A stretch of 52,419 bases of DNA. Source: CAWJFP01 sp963842155. GTDB taxonomy: Bacteria; Pseudomonadota; Alphaproteobacteria; JACZXZ01. The translations under genes and the position numbers were made by a program. Location of the stretch: positions 1-52,419 of the forward strand of contig CAWJFP010000019.1 in assembly GCA_963842155.1 (NCBI GenBank), read 5' to 3'. Below, piece by piece: positions 28,256-37,236 of the stretch (the stretch's first letter is position 1; each line of letters opens with the position of its first letter). The notes beneath the pieces were generated by a model, which ran no database searches, was not told the origin of the DNA, and saw only the letters and a list, made by a program, of their open reading frames with translations.

Positions 28256-29423
28256 GCGCGGCCGCGCGCGTTTCCGGATCGATCCAGTAGCGCATGGCGA
28301 TCGCCGCCATCAGCACGAGCACGCCGATCACCAGCGCCACGCAAGCGGGCCAGCCCCCGGCATGATAGGCGAAGCCGGCGACGAGCCCGCCGCAGCTTCC
28401 GCCGATGTAATAGCAGGTGACGTAGAGCCCGACCGCCGAGGAGCGCGATGTGCGGGCAAGGCTGGTGAGCAGACTGGTCGAGGCGGTCTGGCAGACGAAG
28501 CCGCAAGATGCGCAGAGCGCCAGGCCGGCGAGAATCGCGGGAAGCCAAGGCACGAGCGTCAGCAGCAGGCCGAGGCACCAGAAGGCGACCATAACGGCGA
28601 TCAATCTGCGGCGCCCGAGCAGCCTGATGCCGCGCGCCGTCCAGGGGCTCGCCACCACCCCCGTCAGATAGACGACGAAGATCGCGCCGAGCGCGCCGGG
28701 CGAGAGGCGGAAGGGCGGGGCCGCGAGATAGAAATTGACGTAGGTGAAAATGGCGATGAAGGAGAAGAGCACGGTGAAGCCGACCGCCAGGATGGCGATG
28801 ATATGCGGGTCCGCGAGATGGGCGCGCATGCCGCGGAGCGAGCCCGCGAAGCCGCTTGCGCGCACGAACCGGCGCTCGCGCGGGAGCGCATAGGCGATCA
28901 CGCAGGCCGAGGCGAGATTGATCGCCGCGAGCACGATGAAGGCGCCGCGCCAGCTCCACAGGTCGCTGACCAGCCCGGCGAGGAAGCGGCCGAGGAAGCC
29001 GCCGAAGCTGCTGCCCGCCATATAGAGGCCGGCGACGGCGGCCACCTCGGCGACCGGCCACTCGTCGCCGATATAGGCGACGGTCACCGCGAAGAGCGCG
29101 GGCAGCAGCAGGCCCTGGAGGAAGCGCAAGGCGATGAGCGCATGGAGCGTGGGCGCGAAGGAGAGCAGCAGCGTCGGCAGGACCAGGCCGAAGGCGGCGC
29201 CGACGATGAGGCGCTTGCGTCCCGCGATATCCGCGACTAGGCCGATGAAGGGCGCCACCATGGCGACGGCAAGGGTGCTCGCGCTGATCGTCAGGCTGGC
29301 GGCGCCGGGCGTGGCGTCGAACTCGGTGCGGAAGAGCGGAAGCAACGTCTGCGGGGCGTAAAGGTCGAGAAAGGCGCAGAGGCCGGCGAGTGCCACGGCG
29401 AGGCGCCGTTTTTCGATCACCAT
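28245..29423 (-). CDS. MFS transporter
   Basis: The 392-residue protein has about twelve hydrophobic segments and the major-facilitator signature between helices 2 and 3 (GLVADIAGRKRLIVG), consistent with a proton-coupled inner-membrane exporter. Overall layout resembles the YnfM/AraJ-type drug or sugar efflux group (FLDLYAPQTLLPLFRTEFDA at the start, FLQGLLLPALFAVTVAYIGDEW in the middle). The substrate cannot be inferred. Its stop overlaps the end of the convergent cyclase gene by about 11 bases. The 185-base spacer to AlgH upstream contains no site I can call. Confidence 0.9.
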   Translation of the reverse strand: MVIEKRRLAVALAGLCAFLDLYAPQTLLPLFRTEFDATPGAASLTISASTLAVAMVAPFIGLVADIAGRKRLIVGAAFGLVLPTLLLSFAPTLHALIALRFLQGLLLPALFAVTVAYIGDEWPVAEVAAVAGLYMAGSSFGGFLGRFLAGLVSDLWSWRGAFIVLAAINLASACVIAYALPRERRFVRASGFAGSLRGMRAHLADPHIIAILAVGFTVLFSFIAIFTYVNFYLAAPPFRLSPGALGAIFVVYLTGVVASPWTARGIRLLGRRRLIAVMVAFWCLGLLLTLVPWLPAILAGLALCASCGFVCQTASTSLLTSLARTSRSSAVGLYVTCYYIGGSCGGLVAGFAYHAGGWPACVALVIGVLVLMAAIAMRYWIDPETRAAAPIS

Positions 29424-29608
29424 TTTCCTCTTCCGCCCCGCTTTTGCGGCTTCGCCTTGGGCCCGCGCGAGCTCTCATGCAAATGCGTGCACCGGCCCTT
29501 CGAACGGAACCCGATTGTGACAGATCGGTAAGAAATTCGCGCAGATAGAGCGAGCGTCGGACCAATGCGATATTATATGCTCAAGAGCCGATAGCGAAGG
29601 TCTCGGCC

Positions 29609-30274
29609 ATGATCCATCTCGCCCGCGCGCTCGCCATTTTTGTCTCTCGCACGTTCGCGCCTTCGGCACTCGCCTTGGCGCTCTGGCTTGCCCAGATGGC
29701 ACTGCCCCTCGCGGCGACGCCGGCGCCCGAGGCGTCGCCGTCCGCGGGACCGGGCTCGCTCGCCGGCCAGCTTCTCGTCGCCTCGCCCGGGATTGCCGAT
29801 CCGCGCTTCGCCCATACCGTCATCTATATGCTGCGGCAAGACAAGGAGGGCGCGCTCGGCCTGGTCGTCAACCGCCCGGTGGGCGAGCGGCCGATCGCCG
29901 AGCTGCTCAAGGCCATCGACCAGGACGCGACAGGCGTCACCGGCACCATCCGCATCCTGGCCGGCGGGCCGGTGCAGCCCGAGGTCGGCTTCGTGCTGCA
30001 TACGGCCGACTATCACAATGCACATACCATGGCGGTGGATGGCCGCTTCGCCGTCACCTTGAGCCCGGACATCCTGCGCGACATTGCCGGCGGCAAGGGC
30101 CCCAAAGAGAGCGTCATGATCTTCGGCTATGCCGGCTGGGCGCCGGGCCAGCTCGAGGGCGAGATCGAGCGGCATGACTGGCTCGTCGCCCCGGCCGACG
30201 CCGGGCTGCTCTTCGACAAGGATCGCGACGGCGCCTGGCAGCGCGCCATCGACCGCCACACGCTGGATCTGTAG
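29609..30274 (+). CDS. YqgE/AlgH-family protein with N-terminal export signal
   Basis: The 221-residue product contains a whole AlgH/YqgE (DUF179) domain from about residue 50: LAGQLLVASPGIADPRF, TVIYMLRQDKEGALGLVVNRP, GGPVQPEVGFVLH, FGYAGWAPGQLEGEI. Ordinary family members begin directly at the first of these motifs and are cytoplasmic. Here about 48 extra residues come first, including a hydrophobic core (SALALALWLAQMALPLAA) and an Ala/Pro/Ser linker, which reads as a signal peptide or membrane anchor. The family's biochemical function is not established. The palindromic repeat and MscS gene lie downstream. Confidence 0.88.
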   Translation: MIHLARALAIFVSRTFAPSALALALWLAQMALPLAATPAPEASPSAGPGSLAGQLLVASPGIADPRFAHTVIYMLRQDKEGALGLVVNRPVGERPIAELLKAIDQDATGVTGTIRILAGGPVQPEVGFVLHTADYHNAHTMAVDGRFAVTLSPDILRDIAGGKGPKESVMIFGYAGWAPGQLEGEIERHDWLVAPADAGLLFDKDRDGAWQRAIDRHTLDL

Positions 30275-30319
30275 GGGCGAGACGAGGCCGGGCGAACTCA
30301 AATCACCCTTCAGCTCGTC

Positions 30320-30423
30320 GTCATTCCGGAAGCTTAGGCGAGCCCCGGAAAAGCGCAGCGGTTCCGGGGTGCGAGCCTTGCTATCCGGAATCCATCGTTG
30401 GCCTCGCGCTGTCCCGGAATGAC
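30320..30423. repeat. Intergenic palindromic repeat element
   Basis: The spacer between two convergent genes is bounded by an exact inverted repeat, GTCATTCCGG at 30320-30329 and CCGGAATGAC at 30414-30423. Inside it is a second hairpin, CCCCGGAA (30342-30349) and TTCCGGGG (30362-30369). This resembles the GTCATTCC-type intergenic palindromes scattered through many proteobacterial genomes. It could act as a bidirectional terminator. Only one copy is present in the window. Confidence 0.65.
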
Positions 30424-30450
30424 AAGTCGGAATGTGGATGTCGATTAGTC

Positions 30451-32946
30451 TTACGCGCGGGGCTGGTCGTCCGCGCTCTTCTCGCCGTTGCCTTTGCCAT
30501 CGACGATGCCGTTGCGCAAGCCCGCAATGGCGCGGGCCAGCTCCTCGACGTTGCGCAGGCGCAGCTCGCGTTGCGGGAAGGGCATTTCGATGCCGGCGGC
30601 GCGGAACTCGCGGTCGACGGCGAAATGGAGATCGCTCGCCACTTGGAAGATATTCTCGACGTCGGCAATGTAGCCGCGCAGCTCGAACTCCAGCGCGTTT
30701 TCGCCGAAATTCTTGTAGAGCACGTAGGGCTCGGGCCAGGCCAGCACCTGATCATGCGCCTTGGCGCAGGCCAGCAGCACCTCGCGCACCCGCTCGGTAT
30801 CCGAGCCGTAGGCGGCCGAGACCGGCACATCGACGCGGCCGAACTTGTCGCGGTGCGTCCAGTTGACCACGGCGCCCGAGAGCAGCGCCGAATTCGGCAC
30901 GATCACCGAAGCGCGCTTGAAGGTCTCGATCTCCGTCGCGCGCACGCTGATGCGCGTGACGAAGCCCTCATGCTCGCCGACCACGACCCAGTCGCCGACC
31001 TTGACCGGCCGCTCGATCAGCAGCACGAGGCCGGAGACGAAGTTGCCGACGATGTTCTGCAGCCCGAAGCCGATACCGACCGAAAGAGCGCCCGCGATAA
31101 GGGCGAGATTCGAGAGGTTGAGGCCCAAGGTCGAGACGGCGAAGGCGGCGGCGACGAGGAAGCCCACATAGCCGACGACGGCCGAGAGCGAATGCCGCAC
31201 GCCGACGTCGAGCCGCGTCTGAGGCAGGATCTTCTCGGTGAGAGCGCGCTGCACCAGGCGCGTCGCGGCGAGCACGACAACGAACACCAGCACCGCGAGC
31301 GCCAGATCGGTGAGCGAGAAGCGGACATTGCCGATCCTGATCTCGGTCAGCATCTGGCCGCCCCACAGGCCGAGCGCGTCGGTCGGCACGCCCCACAGCA
31401 GCAGCAATAGGACCAAGGCCGGCAGCGCGAGCAGGAGGTCCAACGCGCCCGAGAGCCAGAAGATGAGGAATTTGGCGCCCTGGTCGGTGAGGGCGAGGGC
31501 GTGGCGCAGCCAGGCCGAGCTCGCGCGCCCCGGCGCCAACAGCGCTATGACGAGCTCGCGCAGCAGTCCGCGCGTCAGGAACACGACGCCGGCAAGCACG
31601 CCCGTGAGCACGGTGCGCGACACGATATGAAAGGCGAGGTTGCCATAGCCGGCGACGGCCAGCACCGGCGCCGCGATCAGCGCCGCCGCCACGAGCAAGC
31701 GCAGCAGCGGCCAATGCCAGCTGCCGGAAGCGGGCCGCTCGGAATAGACGATGGCCGCATGCGGCGAGCCGTCTTGCTCGGCCAGCGGCGCCATGCTGTC
31801 CTTCTGCCAGAGCCGGCGGTCGAGTAGCGTGAGGCAGAGGATCGCGCCCGCGCTGTCGAGCAGCAGGCGAAGCAGATCGATCAGCTCCTGCGGCCGCGGG
31901 TCGATGCCGTTCAGCGCAATGCCGAGCGCCGCGGCGACGGCGGCCACGCCCGACAAGGCGGTGAGCCGGCGCGAGAGCGCGCGCGAGGCCTCGGCGCCGA
32001 AGGGCACCAGGCGCCAGGCCGGCGCCGTCGGCGCGAGCGCGGCATGGGCGAGCGAGGAGGTGAGGAGGAAGATGATGATCCCAGCGAGCAGCCCGGACGC
32101 CATCTGCGCGAGGCGTCCGGTCGCGATCTCGCCGCCCACCAGCAGCGCCGCAAGCACGACGAGACCCGCCGCCGGCAAAAGCCCGCGCGCCACCCCCTCG
32201 GCGATGGCGGCCAGCACCCTGCGCGCGTAGCTCGGCTGTTCGAGCGCGCGCGCGCGCCCATAGCGGGGCAGCAGCCAGCGCCGGAGCGGCCAGGCGGCGA
32301 TCACGGTGAAGATCGCGGCGAGGCCGAGCCAGGCAATATCGACGGGATTGACGTTGCCCGGGCCGGTCGAGCGCCACCATTCGAGCGGCGCGTTCGCGAG
32401 CAGCAGGACCACCTGCGCCGCCTGCACCGCCGCCGCGCCGAGCGAATAGAGCGAGAGCGGCGACGGGCCGCGGGTGAAGAGGCGCTCCGCCAGCATCTCG
32501 CGGCCGACGCGGGCGATGCCGATTTGCAGGCTGTTGGCGCGGGCGATGGCAAGCTCGGCCTGCTTGATGCGGGTCTCGACGGCGCCGATATCCTGGGTGA
32601 GCTTGCTGCGCAGCCGCGCCACCTCGGGCGCCTCGGGCGGCTGACCCTTCTCCGGCGGGGGGCCGAGCGCCGCCAGCTGATCGTGCAGCGGCCTGCCCTC
32701 CGCCTCGGCGTCGACGCGCGCCTGGGCGGCAGCGGCCGATACCGCGGCCACCTGCCGGCGCGCCTCGGCCAGCGCCGATTTGGTCAGGCCGGGCTGCGCG
32801 ATCGTCACTTCGACCTGATCGAGAATGCGCTGCCACGTCTCGACATCGCCGCCCGCCGGCGCATCGAGGGCAGCCGCCGGATGAAGCGCGCCGGCCAGCC
32901 CCAGCAGCAGCGCGAGAAGCGCGAGCGCCCTGACGAGAAGGATCAT
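30451..32946 (-). CDS. Large MscS-family mechanosensitive channel
   Basis: The 831-residue protein is predicted to open under membrane tension and release osmolytes. A signal peptide (LALLALLLGLAGALHPAAA) and a periplasmic helical domain (about residues 25-200, DUF3772-like) are followed by about ten transmembrane segments. The conserved MscS core has GALSVGIGFGLQNIVGNFVS and LLIERPVKVGDWVVVGEHEG, then the cytoplasmic domain and a short polar tail. The ATG at 32946 was chosen because it gives the signal peptide directly; the open frame extends upstream into the preceding gene. It starts 17 bases after the glutathionyl-hydroquinone reductase gene on the same strand. Confidence 0.9.
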   Translation of the reverse strand: MILLVRALALLALLLGLAGALHPAAALDAPAGGDVETWQRILDQVEVTIAQPGLTKSALAEARRQVAAVSAAAAQARVDAEAEGRPLHDQLAALGPPPEKGQPPEAPEVARLRSKLTQDIGAVETRIKQAELAIARANSLQIGIARVGREMLAERLFTRGPSPLSLYSLGAAAVQAAQVVLLLANAPLEWWRSTGPGNVNPVDIAWLGLAAIFTVIAAWPLRRWLLPRYGRARALEQPSYARRVLAAIAEGVARGLLPAAGLVVLAALLVGGEIATGRLAQMASGLLAGIIIFLLTSSLAHAALAPTAPAWRLVPFGAEASRALSRRLTALSGVAAVAAALGIALNGIDPRPQELIDLLRLLLDSAGAILCLTLLDRRLWQKDSMAPLAEQDGSPHAAIVYSERPASGSWHWPLLRLLVAAALIAAPVLAVAGYGNLAFHIVSRTVLTGVLAGVVFLTRGLLRELVIALLAPGRASSAWLRHALALTDQGAKFLIFWLSGALDLLLALPALVLLLLLWGVPTDALGLWGGQMLTEIRIGNVRFSLTDLALAVLVFVVVLAATRLVQRALTEKILPQTRLDVGVRHSLSAVVGYVGFLVAAAFAVSTLGLNLSNLALIAGALSVGIGFGLQNIVGNFVSGLVLLIERPVKVGDWVVVGEHEGFVTRISVRATEIETFKRASVIVPNSALLSGAVVNWTHRDKFGRVDVPVSAAYGSDTERVREVLLACAKAHDQVLAWPEPYVLYKNFGENALEFELRGYIADVENIFQVASDLHFAVDREFRAAGIEMPFPQRELRLRNVEELARAIAGLRNGIVDGKGNGEKSADDQPRA

Positions 32947-32962
32947 GTGGGCCCGCGGGCGG

Positions 32963-33938
32963 TCATGCGGCCGCGCCGAATTTCCGCGCCCGGTCATGGG
33001 GCAGGGTGAAGTCGATCGCCGGTCCCTTGGCGACGATGCCGGTCGGGTTGATGGTGCGGAGGCTGGCATAATAATGCCGCTTGATATGGCCGAAATCGAC
33101 CGTGCCCGCGACGCCGGGCACCTGATAAAGCTCGCGCGTGTAGTTCCACAGGTTCGGATAATCGACGAGCCGGCGCAGATTGCATTTGAAATGCCCGACA
33201 TAGACCGGATCGAAGCGCACCAGCGTGGTGAAGAGGCGCCAATCCGCCTCGGTCACGCGGCTCCCCGCGAGGTAGCGCTGCCGGCCGAGCCGCGCCTCGA
33301 CGCGGTCCAGCGCCTCGAAGAGCAGGTCGAAGGCCTCCTCATAGGCCTCTTGCCGGGTGGCGAAGCCGGCGCGGTAGACTCCGTTGTTGATCCGCTCGTA
33401 GACGAAGGGATTGATCTCGTCGATCGCGGCCCTCAGCTCCACGGGGTAGAAATCGCGATCGGCACGACCCCATTTGTCGAAGGCCGAGTTGAACATGCGA
33501 ATGATGTCGGAGGAATTCGTTGTTGACGATCGTGGCGCGCTGCTTGTCCCACAGCACGGGCACCGTGACGCGGCCGGTATAGTTTGGCGCGGCCTTCCTG
33601 TAGATCTCGTAAAGATAGCGCGCGCCGTTGACGGAATCGGGAATGCAGCCGGGCCAATCGCTGAATTCCCAACCGTTCGGCCCCATCAGCGGGTCCACGA
33701 TGGAGAGCGAGATTACCTTCTCGAGCCCCTTGAGCGTGCGGAAGATCAGCGTGCGGTTCGCCCAGGGACAGGCCAGCGAGACGTAAAGATGGTAACGCCC
33801 GGGCTCGGCCGGAAAGCCCGAGCTGCCGTCCGCCGTGACCCAATCGCGGAAGCGGGCCTTGTCGCGCACGAAACGCCCGCCGCTGTCGGCGGTGTCGTAC
33901 CATTCATCCTGCCAGACGCCGTCCACCAACAAGCCCAT
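32963..33938 (-). CDS. yqjG: Glutathionyl-hydroquinone reductase (YqjG/ECM4-like GST), single frameshift
   Basis: This Xi-class glutathione transferase reduces glutathionyl-hydroquinones. The first frame from 33938 includes FPAEPGRYHLYVSLACPWANRT with the catalytic Cys in the CPWA motif, then TVPVLWDKQRATIVNNE. One extra base at 33514-33515 breaks the frame; skipping it gives SSDIIRMFNSAFDKWG and the C-terminal GST domain (AYEEAFDLLFEALDRVE, IKRHYYASLRTINPTGIV), all typical. Joined length (about 325 residues) is normal. The defect is again a one-base insertion, so I consider the gene probably intact in the organism. Confidence 0.88.
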
Positions 33939-34031
33939 GCCGATGCTCCTTCCGCCGCCGCCTGCGCGATCGCGGCTCTCCGCGCCGCGCGCCCGGTTAT
34001 AGCATCCCGCCCATTCGCGCGCGCCCTCGCC

Positions 34032-34880
34032 CTATTCGCCCGCATGAGTGGCGAGAAAATCGCGTATGTCGTTCGCAGGCACGGCGAGCCCGATCAGCGG
34101 CCGGGGCGGGGCCTTGCTGCCCGACGCACCCATCGCCATGCTCGCCACCATGCCGATGAGCCGGCCCTCGTGGTCGAGGAGGGGGCCGCCGGAATCGCCC
34201 GGATCGATGCGCATCGCCAGCTCGATGGCGTTGTCGTAGCCGAAGTCGTTATAGGCCATGCGCTGGTCGAGCCGCGGCTGGATGACGCGGCCGACCGAGA
34301 CGACCCCCGGCTTATGCGCGGGCGTGCCGATGGCGAGCGCCGGCTCGCCCTTTACGATGGCCGAGCTGTCGACGAAGCGCGCCACCGCCATGCCGGGAAA
34401 GGGCTCGAACTTCACCAGCGCCAGCTCGCGCTGGCGCTCGACCGCGACCACCTCGCCGTGGAAGCGCCTGCCGTCCATGGTGATGACGTCCGCCTTGAAC
34501 TTCGTCGAGAGGGCGATATGAGCTGCCGTCACCGCATAGCCGCGCGGGTCGACGATAATGCCGCTCGCGAAGGAGAGCACGTTCGAGCCTGCCGCCGCCT
34601 CGCGCATGCCGGCGATGTCCGCCTTGTCCTCGTTGAAGATTCGCAGCCGGACGTAAATGTCGGCATTGCGCTCGGCCACCGCCTGGTAGTCGGGAAAGCT
34701 CACGCCGCGAGGAATGGGGTAGGGAAAGGTGAGGGTGGCGGCCGGTTCCGTCACGGCGCCGTCGGGCGGGGGCGGGGCGGCGCAGGCGGCAAGCGCGCTC
34801 GCGAGGAGCGCGATAGCGAACAGCCGGCAAAGCAGGATGACCGAGCGGATCCTGCTCAAATGCCACACCTCAGGCGGCAT
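34032..34880 (-). CDS. Trypsin-like (HtrA-fold) serine protease lipoprotein
   Basis: The product of about 282 residues has lipobox ALAAC after a hydrophobic signal, so it is a predicted envelope lipoprotein. The protease fold shows His in VTAAHIALS and the nucleophile Ser in IDPGDSGGPLLD. The third triad position, normally Asp in a D-L-A-L-L-K segment, reads RELALVKF with Glu, so activity may be altered. No PDZ domain follows. I start at ATG 34880, which overlaps the stop of the TPR-sulfotransferase gene upstream and suggests coupling; a TTG at 34859 after GAGGTG is an alternative. Confidence 0.82.
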   Translation of the reverse strand: MPPEVWHLSRIRSVILLCRLFAIALLASALAACAAPPPPDGAVTEPAATLTFPYPIPRGVSFPDYQAVAERNADIYVRLRIFNEDKADIAGMREAAAGSNVLSFASGIIVDPRGYAVTAAHIALSTKFKADVITMDGRRFHGEVVAVERQRELALVKFEPFPGMAVARFVDSSAIVKGEPALAIGTPAHKPGVVSVGRVIQPRLDQRMAYNDFGYDNAIELAMRIDPGDSGGPLLDHEGRLIGMVASMAMGASGSKAPPRPLIGLAVPANDIRDFLATHAGE

Positions 34881-37086
34881 CGCCGCTTGCTGCAGGCGCG
34901 GGCTCGCGGCCCAGCGCCTGGAAGAGGGGCCCGAGATGCCGCTCGTAATGGCGCCAGCGCGCGACCGAGCTTTGATAGATCGGCTGGCGCACCTGCCAGA
35001 AACTCGCGGTCTGCACCGCGCGTTCCGCGGCGAAGAAGCGCAGGCTCGCCTCGTTCCAGGGCAAGTCGCAGAATTCCAGGATTTGGCGGGTCCAGGGCTC
35101 GGGCTCGGCCACGAGCGCCTCATATTGCACCTCGAGGAGCGCCATCGGGCGCAGCTTGCGCCAATGCGCCATGAGCCGCTCATAGAGCCGGTAATAGCCG
35201 CCCAATCGGTCGAGCCCATAGGCGAAGGGGATGGGCTCCAAGAAGTTCTGGAAATAGCAGGAAAGGCAGGTGTCGATCGGGTCGCGCATGCAATGGATGA
35301 TACGCGCGCGCGGCAGAAGGTAGGCGATGAGCCCGATATGCACGAAATTGCCCGGCGCCTTGTCGGTCACGCGCCTGGCTTCGCCGGCGTCCTTGCCGAG
35401 CCGCTCGAGGAAGAACGCGCCGAGCCGCCTTGCAGAGTCGCGGTCGAGCAACGCCAGGTTGCGCGGATAGGGCAGCCCCGACGCCGCTACGCCGGGATGG
35501 CCGTGCAAGAGGTCGAGCACAAGGCTGGAGGCGCTGAGCTCGCCCGCCGCATGGACCTCGGGGTGGCTTGCCAGGATCTGCTCGACCAGCGTGGTGCCGG
35601 AGCGCGGCATGCCGAGCACGAAGACCGGGCGGTCGGATTCCTGGCCGAAGCCCTCATGCTGGGCGAAGAAGGCCGCGTCGAACGTGGCGATGATGTCGTC
35701 GATCGAGCGCTCGGTAACGGCGAGATCGAAGGGATGCTGAGCGGCCCTGAGCTCGTTGCCCGCGCGGAAGAAAGCGAAGGCGCGGTCGTAATCGCCGCGT
35801 CCGTCGAAAGCGGTGCCAAGGGCGAAATTGAGGCCCACGCGCGTTTCGCGCTCGAGACGGGGACGCGCCAGCATGGCCTGCATGCGTTCGAGCTCGTCCT
35901 CGCCAAGCTCGGCCTGGCCGAGATTGGCGAGGTGGTAAAGTGCTGTCGCATTGTCGGGCTTCAAGGCGAGCGCGCGGCGGAAGGCCGCCTCCGCCTCCTC
36001 GAAGCGGCCATAGTCCTGCAGGCAGATGCCGAGCGCCGTCTGCGCCTCGGCCTCGCGGGGATCGAGGGCGACGGCGCGCTCCGCCGCGGCGAGGGCCTCC
36101 GCCGTCGCCCGCTCGAGACGCAGCGTGAGGCTGAGCCCGACCTCGGCGAGCACGGAGCGCGGGTCGATCGCCAGCGCGCGGCGGAAATATTTCTCCGCCT
36201 CCTCGCGGCGGCCGAGATCGCGCGCGACGCCGCCGATGCCGAGCGCGGCCGAAGCGAGGCCCGGATCGAGCGCCAACGCGTCGTGGTAGGAGACGAGGGC
36301 CGCCTCGAGCCTGTCCTGCTTGCGGAAGGCGTTGCCCAGATTGAAATGCGTCTTCGCCGCCTTGCCGTCGAGCGCGAGCGCGCGGCGATAGGAGGCGACG
36401 GCGCGCTCCGGCTCATCCATCTCGACGAGCGCGTTGCCGAGCGCGTCGTGCGCCTCGGGACGGTTCGGCTGCAGCGCCGCCGCGCGCTCGAGATGGGGCG
36501 CCGCCGCCGCCGGGTCGCCGCCCTCGGCCAGGCAGATGCCGAGGTTGAGATGGGCCTCGGCGAAATCGGGCACGAGGGCGAGTGCCGCGCGATAGCGCTC
36601 GAGGGCGCCCGCGCGGTCGCCTTCGGCTTGCAGGATGGCGCCGAGATTGAAAAGGGCTTGCGGGAAGTCGGGCTTGATCGCGAGCCCCGTCTCGTAAGCC
36701 GCGCGCGCCTCTCTCATGCGTCCGCTGTCGGCGAGAACGAAGGCGGCGAGGAAATGCGCGATCGCGGAATCGGGCGCGAGGGCGATCGCGGCGCGGAAGG
36801 ATTCGAGCGCCTGCTCGGGCTGGCGCGACTGCAGGCGCGCCTGGCCGAGCGAGACATGATAGAGGGACACCTGGCCATTGACGGCGATGGCGCGCTCGAT
36901 CGCCTTGGCGGCGATGTCCGTCCAGCCCGCTTGCAGCGCGAGGCAGCCATACATATGCAGCACCTCGTCGTTGTCGGGCTCGCCCTTGAGGATGCCGCGA
37001 TAGATCGCCTCGGCCTCCGCCACGCGTCCGGCGCGCTGATGCGCGATCGCGGTCTCCAGGCTCGTCGTCGTATCGCTCGCTTCCAT
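34870..37086 (-). CDS. TPR-repeat sulfotransferase (first of a tandem pair in the window)
   Basis: The 738-residue protein has about ten TPRs (residues ~10-430, repeating A-x-x-x-Y-R-x-A-L-A-L-x-P) and a C-terminal sulfotransferase-type domain. The 5'-phosphosulfate loop is FVLGMPRSGTTLVEQIL, the second PAPS-contact region follows RIIHCMRDPIDTCLSCYFQ, and a late conserved TASFWQVRQPIYQSSVARW is shared by this bacterial family. The acceptor is unknown; TPRs presumably bind a protein or peptide partner. The ATG at 37086 is preceded by GAGGCGAG. It is a clear paralogue of the next gene upstream (37237-39381). Confidence 0.9.
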   Translation of the reverse strand: MEASDTTTSLETAIAHQRAGRVAEAEAIYRGILKGEPDNDEVLHMYGCLALQAGWTDIAAKAIERAIAVNGQVSLYHVSLGQARLQSRQPEQALESFRAAIALAPDSAIAHFLAAFVLADSGRMREARAAYETGLAIKPDFPQALFNLGAILQAEGDRAGALERYRAALALVPDFAEAHLNLGICLAEGGDPAAAAPHLERAAALQPNRPEAHDALGNALVEMDEPERAVASYRRALALDGKAAKTHFNLGNAFRKQDRLEAALVSYHDALALDPGLASAALGIGGVARDLGRREEAEKYFRRALAIDPRSVLAEVGLSLTLRLERATAEALAAAERAVALDPREAEAQTALGICLQDYGRFEEAEAAFRRALALKPDNATALYHLANLGQAELGEDELERMQAMLARPRLERETRVGLNFALGTAFDGRGDYDRAFAFFRAGNELRAAQHPFDLAVTERSIDDIIATFDAAFFAQHEGFGQESDRPVFVLGMPRSGTTLVEQILASHPEVHAAGELSASSLVLDLLHGHPGVAASGLPYPRNLALLDRDSARRLGAFFLERLGKDAGEARRVTDKAPGNFVHIGLIAYLLPRARIIHCMRDPIDTCLSCYFQNFLEPIPFAYGLDRLGGYYRLYERLMAHWRKLRPMALLEVQYEALVAEPEPWTRQILEFCDLPWNEASLRFFAAERAVQTASFWQVRQPIYQSSVARWRHYERHLGPLFQALGREPAPAASGDAA

Positions 37087-37236
37087 CTCGCCTCGTTTCT
37101 TTCGCCGGTTGGCGCGATATCCGCTCGCGCGGAATCGCTGACTCTTAGAGCGAAATGCTCCAGGCCCGGCACAGCCATAGATCGGGCGCGGCACCCGGCG
37201 CAATGGCAAGCTTGCGGGCGCGGCCGCCCATCTCGC

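Noticed and set aside
30968..32836. 622-codon minus-strand frame overlapping the MscS gene
   Set aside because: It is an alternate frame of the MscS coding sequence, Arg/Ala/Gly-rich and without membrane pattern.
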